A stretch of 53,878 bases of DNA from positions 1 to 53,878 of the forward strand of contig JADDQE010000260.1 of assembly GCA_016781525.1 (NCBI GenBank). Reading direction: 5' to 3'. This document shows positions 35,142-43,432 of this stretch, in pieces; the first letter of the stretch is position 1, and every line of letters begins with the position of its first letter. The stretch comes from a bacterium (GTDB lineage Bacteria > Chloroflexota > Chloroflexia > Chloroflexales > Kallotenuaceae). The position numbers and the translations under genes are program-made. The notes below the pieces were generated by a model. That model saw nothing but the letters and a program-made list of their open reading frames with translations, did no database searches and was not told where the DNA came from.

Positions 35142-35555
35142 CTAGGTCCGACGTCTACCGGCAATCCATCCCATAATCAGGCCCAGCTCTGGTAGGACAT
35201 CCAGCAGGTACACCAGTGAGATACGTCGCCGTGCGACGTAGATAAGGTCAACTGCGGCCAAGCTAGCGGCCGACCCGGCGCCGAGGAGAGCCATCTCGCG
35301 GCTGACAGAGCGACGTACCCCACCCATGCCCAGCACGGTCCCGATGACGGCGATCAGCACGCCGACGGTTTTAACCAGCCACAGATCGGTCTTTGGTCCG
35401 GTCACCTTGAGAAAGCTCGGCATGTGCAGCAGCGGCCACAGCCCGGCTACCAGGTAGTACAGCGCTTGCAGTACGGCAACATCGTTCCACGTAAACTGCA
35501 ACTGTGGAGCGCGTCGTGCAACTCCGCTCCGACCGTGCCCTGGCCAATAATCCAT
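35142..35555 (-). CDS. small four-helix integral membrane protein
   Basis: A 137-residue hypothetical protein with four hydrophobic helices (about residues 28-47, 60-78, 88-108 and 113-133). A hydrophilic N-terminus of 25 residues precedes them. GGAGG five bases before ATG 35555 decides the start, although the frame continues upstream for another 123 codons of non-protein-like sequence. It lies 305 bases downstream of the phosphofructokinase and is convergent with the AAC(3)-like gene. No function can be assigned. Confidence 0.7.
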   Translation of the reverse strand: MDYWPGHGRSGVARRAPQLQFTWNDVAVLQALYYLVAGLWPLLHMPSFLKVTGPKTDLWLVKTVGVLIAVIGTVLGMGGVRRSVSREMALLGAGSAASLAAVDLIYVARRRISLVYLLDVLPELGLIMGWIAGRRRT

Positions 35556-35860
35556 CGTGCCCTCCACGCGCCCTTGTTCATTGCTCCGCCGAACGTTCTC
35601 TGCCGCGAAGACGCGCTGCAAAGATCGTGCCGCTCGCGGAAATGACTCGACCTTCGGTGGGTTTAAACGCAGTCCGACGAGCAACTGCAAGCTGCTGTCT
35701 ATCCGGCGTCCACTCGCGCCACGCGCGAACCGCCGCTGGTCTGCGTGGCGTGTGCGCTCACGGCCCGCCGGCTTCTGGCTCGTTAACAGCCGACCTTCGA
35801 TCACCTTGCGGGCCTGACGTTTGGGCGGCTGGCAGCGACCACTCCTACGACGCGCTGATG

Positions 35861-38092
35861 TCAGCTCTGCAATGGATCCTGCTGGGACATAAGCTTTGCG
35901 ATCGGCCGCAAATCCAGCCACCATTGGACTCTGGGACGCCGTGCCGTTTGCTCAACCATATCCGGAAGATTCTCCAACTGGTTGAACCGGATCTCGCCCT
36001 CCTGCATCCCGACAAATGCCGCGTCGCCTGTAGCTCTGCCCGCCGCTTCAACCAGCCAATCGATACAGGCAGCCGCCAAGCGCGTCGCCTGAATACGGTC
36101 GAAAGGCGTCGGGTTGCCACCTTGTTGGAGATGGCCGAGAATCGCCTGCCCGACATCAAACAGACTACCGCCTTCGTGCTCGAAAAGCGCTGCAATAAAG
36201 CCGGTCGTGTAGACTGGATTCGCGCTGTCGTTACGGATATACAGGCCCAGCTGCTTTCCTTGCTCGAAGCCACGGCGGAGAGTCGCCACATCTGTCATCA
36301 GGTCATGCAAGGTAATGCCCTCCTCGGGCAGATAGACCCGCTCACCGCCGGTTGCCATTGCGCTCATCAGGGCAAGATAGCCCGACTGGCGGCCCATCAC
36401 CTCTACGACGTAGACTCGGCGGTGCGCCACAGCCGACTGTTTGATCTTGTCGACCGCTTCCACGATGTTGTTGAGTGCCGTATCGGCGCCAATGCTCAGC
36501 TCAGAGCCTGGGAGATCATTGTTGATCGAGGCGGGCAGGCAGACGATCGGCAGCTTCAAAGCTGGAAACGCATCGCGCTGGCGGATCAGCCGGTAGGCGG
36601 CCTGGTAGGCCGACCACCCGCCAATGATCAGCAAACCATCAAGCGCATGAGCGTCGATCTCTTGAGCGATGCGCGCAAAATGTTCCTGGCTCGGGAGGTC
36701 GCGGTTGGTTCCTAGCTCAGCACCACCCCGCGATACCCAGCCGTTGACGCTGAACCAGTCCATCGGTTGGATGTCGCCGGCAATGAAACCCCGGAAGCCG
36801 TTTCGAACACCGAACATCTGATGGCCTTTGTCGAGGCCAAGCCTGACAGCCGCTCTCACGGCGGTGTTCATCCCGGGCGCAAGTGTGCCGCAATGCATGA
36901 CTGCCAGTCGATAGCACTCCTGTCCCGTCGACGCGTGCGGCAAGGCGCGGGCGAGCGTCCGATGCGTACGGTACGCCTCCCTGAAGTTACGACCACGCAG
37001 GTCCATTGCCTGTTCGTAGTTACGGGCCGCGATCGCATCTGCTACGGCGTGGGTCTGCTCCACACAGTGCAGGAGTGGCGTCCGCGTGATGCGGTTGCCA
37101 CGAATGCCGAAGACCTGCGGCTCGCTTGAATCCTCGGCGCCCAGCAAATGCTCGACGGCGGCGTAGCCTAGGATCGTGCTCAGGTTGCGGTCGAAGGCGC
37201 TTGGGCTACCCCCGCGCTGTACGTGCCCCAAAATCGTCACGCGTGTGTCGTCGCCCGTGCGCTCCTCCAAAACACGCTTGACATACTCGCTGCTGATTGG
37301 TCGCCCGTGCCGGTCCTGCGCACCCTCGGCCACGACCACGATGGTGTCACGCCGACCTGCCTCACGACCAGCCCGCAGCCGACGGCACATCATCTCTTCC
37401 CAATCGTCTACCTCGGGCGGATTCTCGGGGATCAGCACCCACTCCGCGCTTGTCGCAAGGGCTGCCATAACCGCCAGGTAGCCGCAGTGGCGACCCATCA
37501 CTTCGACGACAAAGCTGCGCTGGTGACTGGCAGCTGTACTGCTAATAGCGTCGATCGCAGCCGTAATCCGGTGCAGCGCCGTGTCTGCGCCAATCGTCAT
37601 ATCGGTGCCGAACATATCATTGTCGATCGAGCCAACGAGGCCGGCAACATGCAGGGTACGATGCCGATCGGCGAGCTTTGGAGCGATCGACCCTTGTTGC
37701 ACGAGTTGCTCTAGGAGCTTCGGCCATTCGTGCCGAAAGGTATTCGCGCCGGTAAGGCTCCCATCGCCGCCAATGACCACCAGGCTGTCGATCTCACGCT
37801 CCACAAGATTACGAGCGGCCCGGAGCCGTCCTTCGGATGTCCGGAAATCAGCACTCCGCGCGGTTCCTATGATCGTGCCACCGCGGTGCACGATACCGCC
37901 GACGTCGGCCCAGCTGAGCTTGCGGATCAGCTCACCGCCATCGACCATGCCCTGATAACCCTCATAAATCGCGTAAACTTGTATGCCCCGGTTGAGCGCC
38001 GTTCGCACGGCGGCGCGCACGGCGGCATTCATGCCTTGGGCATCACCCCCGCTGGTCAAAACGCCGAGGCTCCGGATGCGTTCGGTCGGCAT
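35861..38092 (-). CDS. tandem-domain 6-phosphofructokinase (two PFK-A domains fused)
   Basis: A 743-residue protein made of two phosphofructokinase domains (about 1-370 and 392-735), like the eukaryotic enzyme. The N-terminal half has an intact active site: GGDGS (108-112), D157 in SIDND as the catalytic base, and MGRHCG (199-204). Gly after GGD and Gly before SIDND point to ATP rather than pyrophosphate as phosphoryl donor. In the C-terminal half GGDGS is GGWSA (491-495) and SIDND is SINND, with N524 in place of the catalytic Asp, so this half is probably regulatory. MGRQSG is kept there, so it may still bind a sugar phosphate. Start ATG at 38092 has AAGGAAAG upstream. It commits fructose 6-phosphate to glycolysis. 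Confidence 0.92.
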   Translation of the reverse strand: MPTERIRSLGVLTSGGDAQGMNAAVRAAVRTALNRGIQVYAIYEGYQGMVDGGELIRKLSWADVGGIVHRGGTIIGTARSADFRTSEGRLRAARNLVEREIDSLVVIGGDGSLTGANTFRHEWPKLLEQLVQQGSIAPKLADRHRTLHVAGLVGSIDNDMFGTDMTIGADTALHRITAAIDAISSTAASHQRSFVVEVMGRHCGYLAVMAALATSAEWVLIPENPPEVDDWEEMMCRRLRAGREAGRRDTIVVVAEGAQDRHGRPISSEYVKRVLEERTGDDTRVTILGHVQRGGSPSAFDRNLSTILGYAAVEHLLGAEDSSEPQVFGIRGNRITRTPLLHCVEQTHAVADAIAARNYEQAMDLRGRNFREAYRTHRTLARALPHASTGQECYRLAVMHCGTLAPGMNTAVRAAVRLGLDKGHQMFGVRNGFRGFIAGDIQPMDWFSVNGWVSRGGAELGTNRDLPSQEHFARIAQEIDAHALDGLLIIGGWSAYQAAYRLIRQRDAFPALKLPIVCLPASINNDLPGSELSIGADTALNNIVEAVDKIKQSAVAHRRVYVVEVMGRQSGYLALMSAMATGGERVYLPEEGITLHDLMTDVATLRRGFEQGKQLGLYIRNDSANPVYTTGFIAALFEHEGGSLFDVGQAILGHLQQGGNPTPFDRIQATRLAAACIDWLVEAAGRATGDAAFVGMQEGEIRFNQLENLPDMVEQTARRPRVQWWLDLRPIAKLMSQQDPLQS

Positions 38093-38746
38093 ATCGGCTT
38101 TCCTTTCATATCTACAGAGAGCATAGCATGTCCGATATACGTCTATGCCCACCCTCCAGTGCTGTTATCCATGTCGGCATGACAGCCGTGCCAGGATTGT
38201 CGGTCTCGTCTTAGGGGTGTTATACTACGGATATCCGCATATTGCGCAGCTGTGATCGCGTGCCCACGGCAGGTTCTACCAGCTACGGCGGGATCTACAA
38301 CCTACATACGAGTACACGAAAGATTGCACAACACGCCGCTTCCGTTTCACTTGTGGTCGACCTCCATTGACGCCACAGGGGGAACGGCTATTTCAGCGTT
38401 CTATGAGGGCTCGACCTTGTCGCCCCTCATTACAGCAGCCGCAAAGCGGATTACCAGGGACGTAATCTACAGCCAGGAATAATCAAGGCCGGTGAGCAAC
38501 CTCTTTGCTTTGGGACGCTTGTCGTAGGCGCCTCTACCAGCTATATTAGCTCGTAAAGCCGAGCAGGGACTGCAGGACGCTGATTTCCTGCTAAGGGGAG
38601 CAGCGATCGCGGCGTAGCTCACGGCGTAGAGCTTGACCGCGCGGGACAACCATGAAGTCGACCTCGGGTTCGTGAACACCCGAGCTATGAAGCTGGGGCT
38701 ACACATTCGTTCGGACAGGCGCAGCCACGCTGAAGGGGCGTTGAAG
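38093..38746. other. divergent intergenic region, 650 bases
   Basis: No gene recognised apart from short frames. It holds a promoter-like pair at 38197-38226 and a CGGATATCCG palindrome at 38228-38237. Sequence before the adenylyltransferase gene is open in frame but unlike a protein. Confidence 0.4.
38197..38226 (+). promoter_or_regulatory. promoter-like pair followed by a palindrome
   Basis: TTGTCG (38197-38202), 18 bases, TATACT (38221-38226), directly followed by the perfect palindrome CGGATATCCG (38228-38237) at the expected start of transcription. It points towards the adenylyltransferase gene, which is 500 bases away. Confidence 0.4.
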
Positions 38747-39559
38747 ATGAACAGCAAAGAGCCCACAGCATATCCCGAAATTAATGCCCTGCTCGGACAC
38801 TTATGGGAGAGCGTTCGAAGCATTTTAGGGCCGCACTGTGTTGGCATGTATCTGGAAGGGTCCCTTACAAGCGCTGATTTCGACGAAGATAGCGATATCG
38901 ATTTTCTAGTCGTCACCGATGAAGACGTCGCAAGCGATTTTTTCCCGGCATTACAAGCGATGCACGACCGGATCGCAGAGATCGACTCGCCTTGGGCTAT
39001 TCAGCTGGAAGGTTCCTATATTCCCCAGCACGACCTTCGGCGCTACGACCCGGCTCACGCACTCCATCTGAACATTGAGCGAGGCCCGGGCGAGCGCCTG
39101 AAGATGGTAGATCACGACACGGGCTGGATAATCCATCGCGCAATTCTGCGCGAACGTGGAATAACGTTGGCTGGGCCGCCGGCGCACACCCTGATCGACC
39201 CTGTCTCCCCCGACGATCTGCGTCAAGCGGTACTGGAGATTGTGCGTGGTTGGGCCACGTCTATTCTCGACGATCCAACGCATATACGAAGTGCCGGGTA
39301 TCAATCCTACACGGTTCTCACGCTATGCCGCATTTTGTACACCCTCCAACACGGCGCGGTAGTGTCGAAACGGCAAGCAGCACAGTGGGCGCAGCAGAGC
39401 TCGGAGCAGCGGTGGGCGTCCTTGATCGCGCGCGCATGGGTCGGCCGCCACGCGCCGGCCGGGGAAGCCTCGGCCGAGGATACCCAAGGAACGCTCGATT
39501 TTATACGTTATACATTAGAGCGCAGCCAGGCGTTCAAGCTCTCGGCTGATGGCAGGTAG
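38747..39559 (+). CDS. AadA-like aminoglycoside nucleotidyltransferase family protein
   Basis: A 270-residue protein with a nucleotidyltransferase domain (G38-S39, then D50 and D52 in EDSDIDFLVV) followed by a helical domain of the DUF4111 / aminoglycoside adenylyltransferase type (YTVLTLCRILYTLQHGAVVSKRQAAQWA). In ANT(3'')-like enzymes the catalytic Asp pair positions Mg-ATP and the C-terminal helices hold the drug. ATG at 38747 gives the normal length; the ribosome binding site (AAGGGG) is fair, and a start 20 codons earlier is possible. Resistance activity is not certain for environmental homologs. Confidence 0.82.
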   Translation: MNSKEPTAYPEINALLGHLWESVRSILGPHCVGMYLEGSLTSADFDEDSDIDFLVVTDEDVASDFFPALQAMHDRIAEIDSPWAIQLEGSYIPQHDLRRYDPAHALHLNIERGPGERLKMVDHDTGWIIHRAILRERGITLAGPPAHTLIDPVSPDDLRQAVLEIVRGWATSILDDPTHIRSAGYQSYTVLTLCRILYTLQHGAVVSKRQAAQWAQQSSEQRWASLIARAWVGRHAPAGEASAEDTQGTLDFIRYTLERSQAFKLSADGR

Positions 39560-39784
39560 GATTCCCAGTGCAAGTGCGCTACATTATTCGCCATAAGCTT
39601 TGGCCCAGGGCCGGGCGGCAGCAAAGCGCGACTACGCACCGGCCGTCAGCCTTCGATTTGGGCATCACAGCCTTCAACGTGAAAGTGCTCGTGCCTCATC
39701 TCGACTGAGGCTCGGGAGGATACCGGAAGCAAGCGCGTCGAGCAGCCTTGCTCCTGTACAGTGGTATCCGCCGCCCGGCTACAT

Positions 39785-39820
39785 AAAAAAATGCCGGTCG
39801 TCTCTAGAGACGACCGGCAT
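39785..39820 (-). terminator. strong Rho-independent terminator for the DUF892 gene
   Basis: A perfect 30-bp palindrome (39791-39820, arms of 15 bases meeting at TCTAGA) is followed on the minus strand by a run of seven T. It lies 28 bases after the DUF892 stop codon and is the only clear U-tract terminator in the window. Confidence 0.92.
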
Positions 39821-39847
39821 CGCGTTCGTTAGGGCAGTGGAACGGGA

Positions 39848-40348
39848 CTACTGCCCGGCCTGCTGGGCCTTTTGATTAACATTCCCCTCGGCGAGCTGTG
39901 TCAGCCGCGAGTCCATGTTCTTTTCTTCCTCCAGCGTCTGCTCCAAGAGCTGCGCTGCTTCGGTCATGCCCGCCTGCTGCGCGAGCGTGCGCGCTGTGCC
40001 GTAACCGGCGATCTCGTAATGCTCGATAGCCTGGGCTGCAGCAATGATCGCGGCGTCCAGCACTTCAGGCGCGCCGCCTTCCTTGACGATCTTCTGGCCT
40101 TCCTGGATCAAGCCCTTCATGGCATGGCAGGTCTGGCCGCCTGGCTTCTTACCAAGCTGCTCGAATAGTTGCTCCAACCGCTGAACCTGGCCCTGTGTCT
40201 GTTCCACGTGCTGCTGGAAGCCCTGCTTGAGCTCGGGTGAAGAAACCGCTTCCGCGAGCTGTGGATAGGCTTGAAGCGCCTGGTTTTCGGCATCATAGAT
40301 GTCCTGCAACTTGTGGATCATCAAGTCCTGCATCGAGTTGAGTGGCAT
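39848..40348 (-). CDS. DUF892 (YciE/YciF-type) ferritin-like protein
   Basis: A 166-residue four-helix ferritin-like protein. The conserved di-iron pattern is seen in IYDAENQAL (first Glu), HVEQTQGQVQRLEQLFEQLG (His and Glu), the CHAMKGLIQEG turn, AAQAIEHYEIAGYGTA, and TLEEEKNMDSRL. Members are stress-induced proteins with possible ferroxidase or rubrerythrin-like functions. Start ATG at 40348 follows AAGGAGAAGG. It is a single-gene unit with a strong terminator. Confidence 0.93.
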   Translation of the reverse strand: MPLNSMQDLMIHKLQDIYDAENQALQAYPQLAEAVSSPELKQGFQQHVEQTQGQVQRLEQLFEQLGKKPGGQTCHAMKGLIQEGQKIVKEGGAPEVLDAAIIAAAQAIEHYEIAGYGTARTLAQQAGMTEAAQLLEQTLEEEKNMDSRLTQLAEGNVNQKAQQAGQ

Positions 40349-40678
40349 AGTGTCCTTCTCCTTTGTCCTCTCTTCAGACGAGCGCCAATCGCACGCCTAA
40401 CACTGAACACGAATCAGTATGGCTAGCAGGCTCTATGCCAGCGCCCTCGAGACGCGGATGAGGCAAGCGTCTGCTCCGGAATACGACAGCTCGAACCTCA
40501 ACCACCTGGGAGCGCCGCGAAACCCAGTGGCGAACGGGATTAGATCGAAACCTCGCGACACACACGTTGGAATTTCGCCTTGACGGCACGCTGATTATCT
40601 TCGAGCTCGGTGGAGGTCGGCCACGCTTCGTAAGCAGCGTCCGTGTTTTCTGTGGCTCTGCGGCTCAGCGTCCTTGCC
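40349..40678. other. intergenic with a weak coding-like stretch
   Basis: No gene supported. A plus-strand frame around 40520-40620 reads like protein (RETQWRTGLDRNLATHTLEF and on) without start or family; it may be a relic or chance. Confidence 0.35.
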
Positions 40679-41017
40679 TTACCTGGATTGCGCCGTGGCC
40701 GTCTGCTTGTCGCCGCGCTCCCGGCTCGGCGCCCGCACGCGGATGAAGGTCGATGCGCACAGCACTAGGATGGCCAGCAGCAGCGCACCCGCGAAGGTGG
40801 TCAGCAGGATGTGCCAGGGCCGCACTAGCCCGCTCCACGTTACGATCGCTAGCACGGCCGCCAGCAGCGCGCCGGTCTGGGTGATATAGAGCAGCCGGAC
40901 GCGATCGACGCGATCGACGACCACGCCGCCCAACCGCGGCACGACGACCATGGGAACGGCAAAGCTCAGGCCGAGCGGGCCAAGATACCAGGGTTGTTCC
41001 CTTTTCTTGTCCGCCAT
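40679..41017 (-). CDS. short MFS-like membrane protein, probably a truncated carrier
   Basis: A 112-residue protein with three hydrophobic helices. The segment LGGVVVDRVDRVRLLYITQTGALL resembles the motif-A loop and third helix of MFS carriers, and VRPWHILLTTFAGALLLA the fourth; then homology stops and a basic tail follows. It therefore covers roughly TM2-TM4 of a 12-TM carrier. An excellent GGAGG eight bases before ATG 41017 suggests that it is still translated. A deletion derivative of an MFS gene or a small protein of recent origin are both possible. Confidence 0.55.
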   Translation of the reverse strand: MADKKREQPWYLGPLGLSFAVPMVVVPRLGGVVVDRVDRVRLLYITQTGALLAAVLAIVTWSGLVRPWHILLTTFAGALLLAILVLCASTFIRVRAPSRERGDKQTATAQSR

Positions 41018-41116
41018 GGCCGAGTCCCTCCTTGAACCGCACGAGCGACGATTGAACGATACTGCCTGGAACATACCATCTACGCCCCTGTGTCCTACAC
41101 TTCCTTCTAGACAGCA

Positions 41117-41419
41117 CTAGAGCCCACCTGTATCCGCCGCTGCAGGCGGCGACTGCTCCAAGTAGCCACCTGCCTCCGCCCGCTCAAGCACAGCGCCGAT
41201 CGCCGCCACAAGTGTGCGCGCTGCCTCCACGCTGAGTTCCACCGCCACTCGCGCTCCCGGCCCGAGCGCCTCGTTCACGAAGTCGATATTCAGCGCGTGT
41301 TCCATCGGGGCATCGAACGGGTGGTCATACGATACGTTTGCCTCGCGCAGCTTGAACCACCCATTCGCTCCTTTGCCGCTCCCATCGATGTTCACCTGTG
41401 TGACGATCATGGTACACAT
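41117..41419 (-). CDS. DUF6295-like small protein
   Basis: A 100-residue soluble protein beginning MCTMIVTQVNIDGSGKGANG, with DHPFDAPMEHALNIDFVNEA in the middle and a helical C-terminus. I recall this pattern as DUF6295, a family of unknown function seen in actinobacteria and other high-GC groups; that name should be checked. AAGGAG lies seven bases before ATG 41419. It starts 19 bases after the dienelactone hydrolase stop, so the two probably form one operon and may act in the same pathway. Confidence 0.75.
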   Translation of the reverse strand: MCTMIVTQVNIDGSGKGANGWFKLREANVSYDHPFDAPMEHALNIDFVNEALGPGARVAVELSVEAARTLVAAIGAVLERAEAGGYLEQSPPAAADTGGL

Positions 41420-41438
41420 AGTCGCACTCCTTTGCTGT

Positions 41439-42224
41439 TCACTCCGCTGCAGGCGACAACGGGGTTGACGCCCCAAGATAGGTTTCAAGGAAAACAAACA
41501 GCTTCTTCCAGCCATCGACGGCTTGCTCCTGCCGATAATTGCGCCGGTCGTAGTAGAAGAAGCCGTGACCGGCCTTCGGATACATGTGGAACGCATAGGT
41601 CTTGCCATGCGCCTTGAGCTCCTGCTCGAGCCGTGCTACCTGGGCTGGAGCCGGATTCTGATCCTCCTCGCCAAAGAGGCCGAGCAACGGGCAGGACAGG
41701 TCCTCGGTATAGTCGATCGGGGCGACGGGCTGCTTGGGTGTCACCTCGTCGGGAGCCATCACTACGCGTCCGCCCCAGCAGTCCACGGCTGCGTCAAAAC
41801 CGGGCACGCGGCACGCTGCTAGGAAGGCGTGGCGACCACCGGAACAGCTGCCGAACACGCCGACCTTGCCATTGCTGAACGAGAGTGCACGCAGATAGTG
41901 CTGCGCGCCAGCAAGATCTCCTAGGACCTGTTCGTCTGACACGCCGCCTGCGGCGCGCACTTTGGCTGCGACATCCTCCGGTGACCCATGCCCCGCCCGG
42001 AAGTAGAGATTGGGCGACAGGGCAGCATAGCCGTGATGGGCAAATTTTCGCGTGGCCTCGCGGTACCACTCGTCCCAGCCGGGCATGTGATGGACGACGA
42101 CGATGCCGGGAAACGGCCCAGGGCCAAGCGGACGCGCAAAATAAGCATTGATGAGATCACCCTGAAATCCTGGGATTGCGATGGTTTCCGCAAGCATGCC
42201 TTCGTACATACTGGTCTGGTACAT
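41439..42224 (-). CDS. dienelactone hydrolase family protein
   Basis: A 261-residue alpha/beta hydrolase. The nucleophile elbow G-S-C127-S-G has Cys, as in true dienelactone hydrolases; Asp in LFGEEDQNPAP and His in KAGHGFFYY complete the triad. The N-terminus LINAYFARPLGPGPFPGIVVVHH is typical. Members hydrolyse dienelactones from aromatic ring degradation or other esters. ATG at 42224 follows GAGGAG. The next gene in the operon encodes a DUF6295-like protein. A 14-bp palindrome lies about 110 bases upstream. Confidence 0.92.
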   Translation of the reverse strand: MYQTSMYEGMLAETIAIPGFQGDLINAYFARPLGPGPFPGIVVVHHMPGWDEWYREATRKFAHHGYAALSPNLYFRAGHGSPEDVAAKVRAAGGVSDEQVLGDLAGAQHYLRALSFSNGKVGVFGSCSGGRHAFLAACRVPGFDAAVDCWGGRVVMAPDEVTPKQPVAPIDYTEDLSCPLLGLFGEEDQNPAPAQVARLEQELKAHGKTYAFHMYPKAGHGFFYYDRRNYRQEQAVDGWKKLFVFLETYLGASTPLSPAAE

Positions 42225-42758
42225 GGCTTATGCTCCTCTCCGCGTCTGGCGGCTCAAATCGGACGATCCACAGGCTTCTATTGGATGGCTACACTCTGTA
42301 CGGCAACGAACATACTATCACGTCAGCATAGACGTGCCGTAGATTGAATAATCTACGGCACGTGTCACAGGTTGCGTTCGTAGCATATCTTAAGATGACA
42401 ATCGAACGATCCTCACCCCTTAATCAGGGCCGCACCATCAGCGGTGGTCGGGTCGCGAGCCTTAGCGTGGATGCGGCTCGCTGGGTCGCCGCCTGTCTCA
42501 TGGGGCGCATCTTCGAGCATCCCCGGCGAACCCTGGTCATGATCGTACCCTTGCTTGGGCACCGCCCGCCAGGGTACAAGCGCCGTATGGTTGTTGATTG
42601 CTCACCTGGAGTTGCTTGCGGCCGAAGGGAACGTCCTTGCTGCTGTGTTGCGGCGTTCGCAGCCGCAGGGACAAAGACCCACAACCGCATAACAGAAAGT
42701 ACGTTGCTGCCCCAGACCGACTGACCCACCGCGGCTTGACCGGATACCTCGTGTAACG
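42225..42758. other. intergenic with a 14-bp palindrome
   Basis: No gene supported; overlapping open frames at 42344-42724 (plus) and 42424-42729 (minus) look like noise. The palindrome at 42332-42363 is listed separately. Confidence 0.45.
42332..42363. repeat. 14-bp perfect inverted repeat, GAAT loop
   Basis: ACGTGCCGTAGATT and AATCTACGGCACGT flank GAAT. There is no T-run on either side. It lies 108 bases upstream of the dienelactone hydrolase start and may be its operator or an RNA hairpin ending read-through from the cupin gene. Confidence 0.65.
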
Positions 42759-43211
42759 TCAGAGCAGATGCCGCGTTGTGCTGTAATACCCGCGTATTGT
42801 CTCGCGCGGTGTGTAGCTGACGCCAGTGGGAGGCTCGTGCGACGAGGGAAAGCCCTCCATATAGATCTCTTCTATCTTCCGACTGCCGTCAGCTCCAAGC
42901 ACAACCACGTACAACCCCATCTTTTGTTCTGAGAAGATTTCGATCGTTGCGTCGGTTAGCGCCAGAAAACCGTGTTCAACATTGGCCGGTACGAAAACGA
43001 TCTCGCCCGCACGACAAGTTTTACGTTCGCCAGCGACATAGAACCGGACCTCCCCGCTCATTACCTCGAAAGACTCGTCGCCCCGATGCGTATGCAACCC
43101 GACAAAAAATCCAGCACTATACCGTGCTCTCTCGCGGAAAAGCGTCCGAGCGCCCTCCGCGGGACCAATCAGGAGCGACGTGGCCTGTTGCGTGCCATCG
43201 ATGAATGCCAT
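42759..43211 (-). CDS. cupin-domain protein
   Basis: A 150-residue single-cupin protein. Motif 1 shows H40-x-H42 and E46 (GLHTHRGDESFEV), motif 2 shows GEIVFVPANVEHGF with H80, together a likely metal site. The C-terminal 50 residues (EGFPSSHEPPTGVSYTP) are less conserved. Role unknown: small-molecule isomerase, dioxygenase or sensor. GGAGG five bases before ATG 43211 decides the start. It lies 220 bases downstream of an MFS carrier on the same strand. Confidence 0.88.
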   Translation of the reverse strand: MAFIDGTQQATSLLIGPAEGARTLFRERARYSAGFFVGLHTHRGDESFEVMSGEVRFYVAGERKTCRAGEIVFVPANVEHGFLALTDATIEIFSEQKMGLYVVVLGADGSRKIEEIYMEGFPSSHEPPTGVSYTPRETIRGYYSTTRHLL

Positions 43212-43432
43212 AGCTTCCTCCAAATAAAGGATTAGTTGCGATTTTGATCGAAGGGTAGGTTGAAGGTCCAGTTACGAACAGGCCCACAGGCACCCGGCGC
43301 TGCTACGGCCTTGACTCCGGTAACTTCGGTCGCGATACGTCGCCATGCGCCGCGTAGCCACAGTTGCCGTGGAATGCGAATGATCGGACACAGCCCGCCC
43401 TGGGCGAATACGGAAGCCACCAGCCGAAGCGT

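Noticed and set aside
35556-35924. Long N-terminal extension of the small membrane protein
   Set aside because: Composition is basic and disordered, while a clean ribosome binding site marks the ATG at 35555.
42344-42729. Opposed 126- and 101-codon frames
   Set aside because: Cys/Arg-rich, no ribosome binding site and no family; probably chance frames in high-GC DNA.
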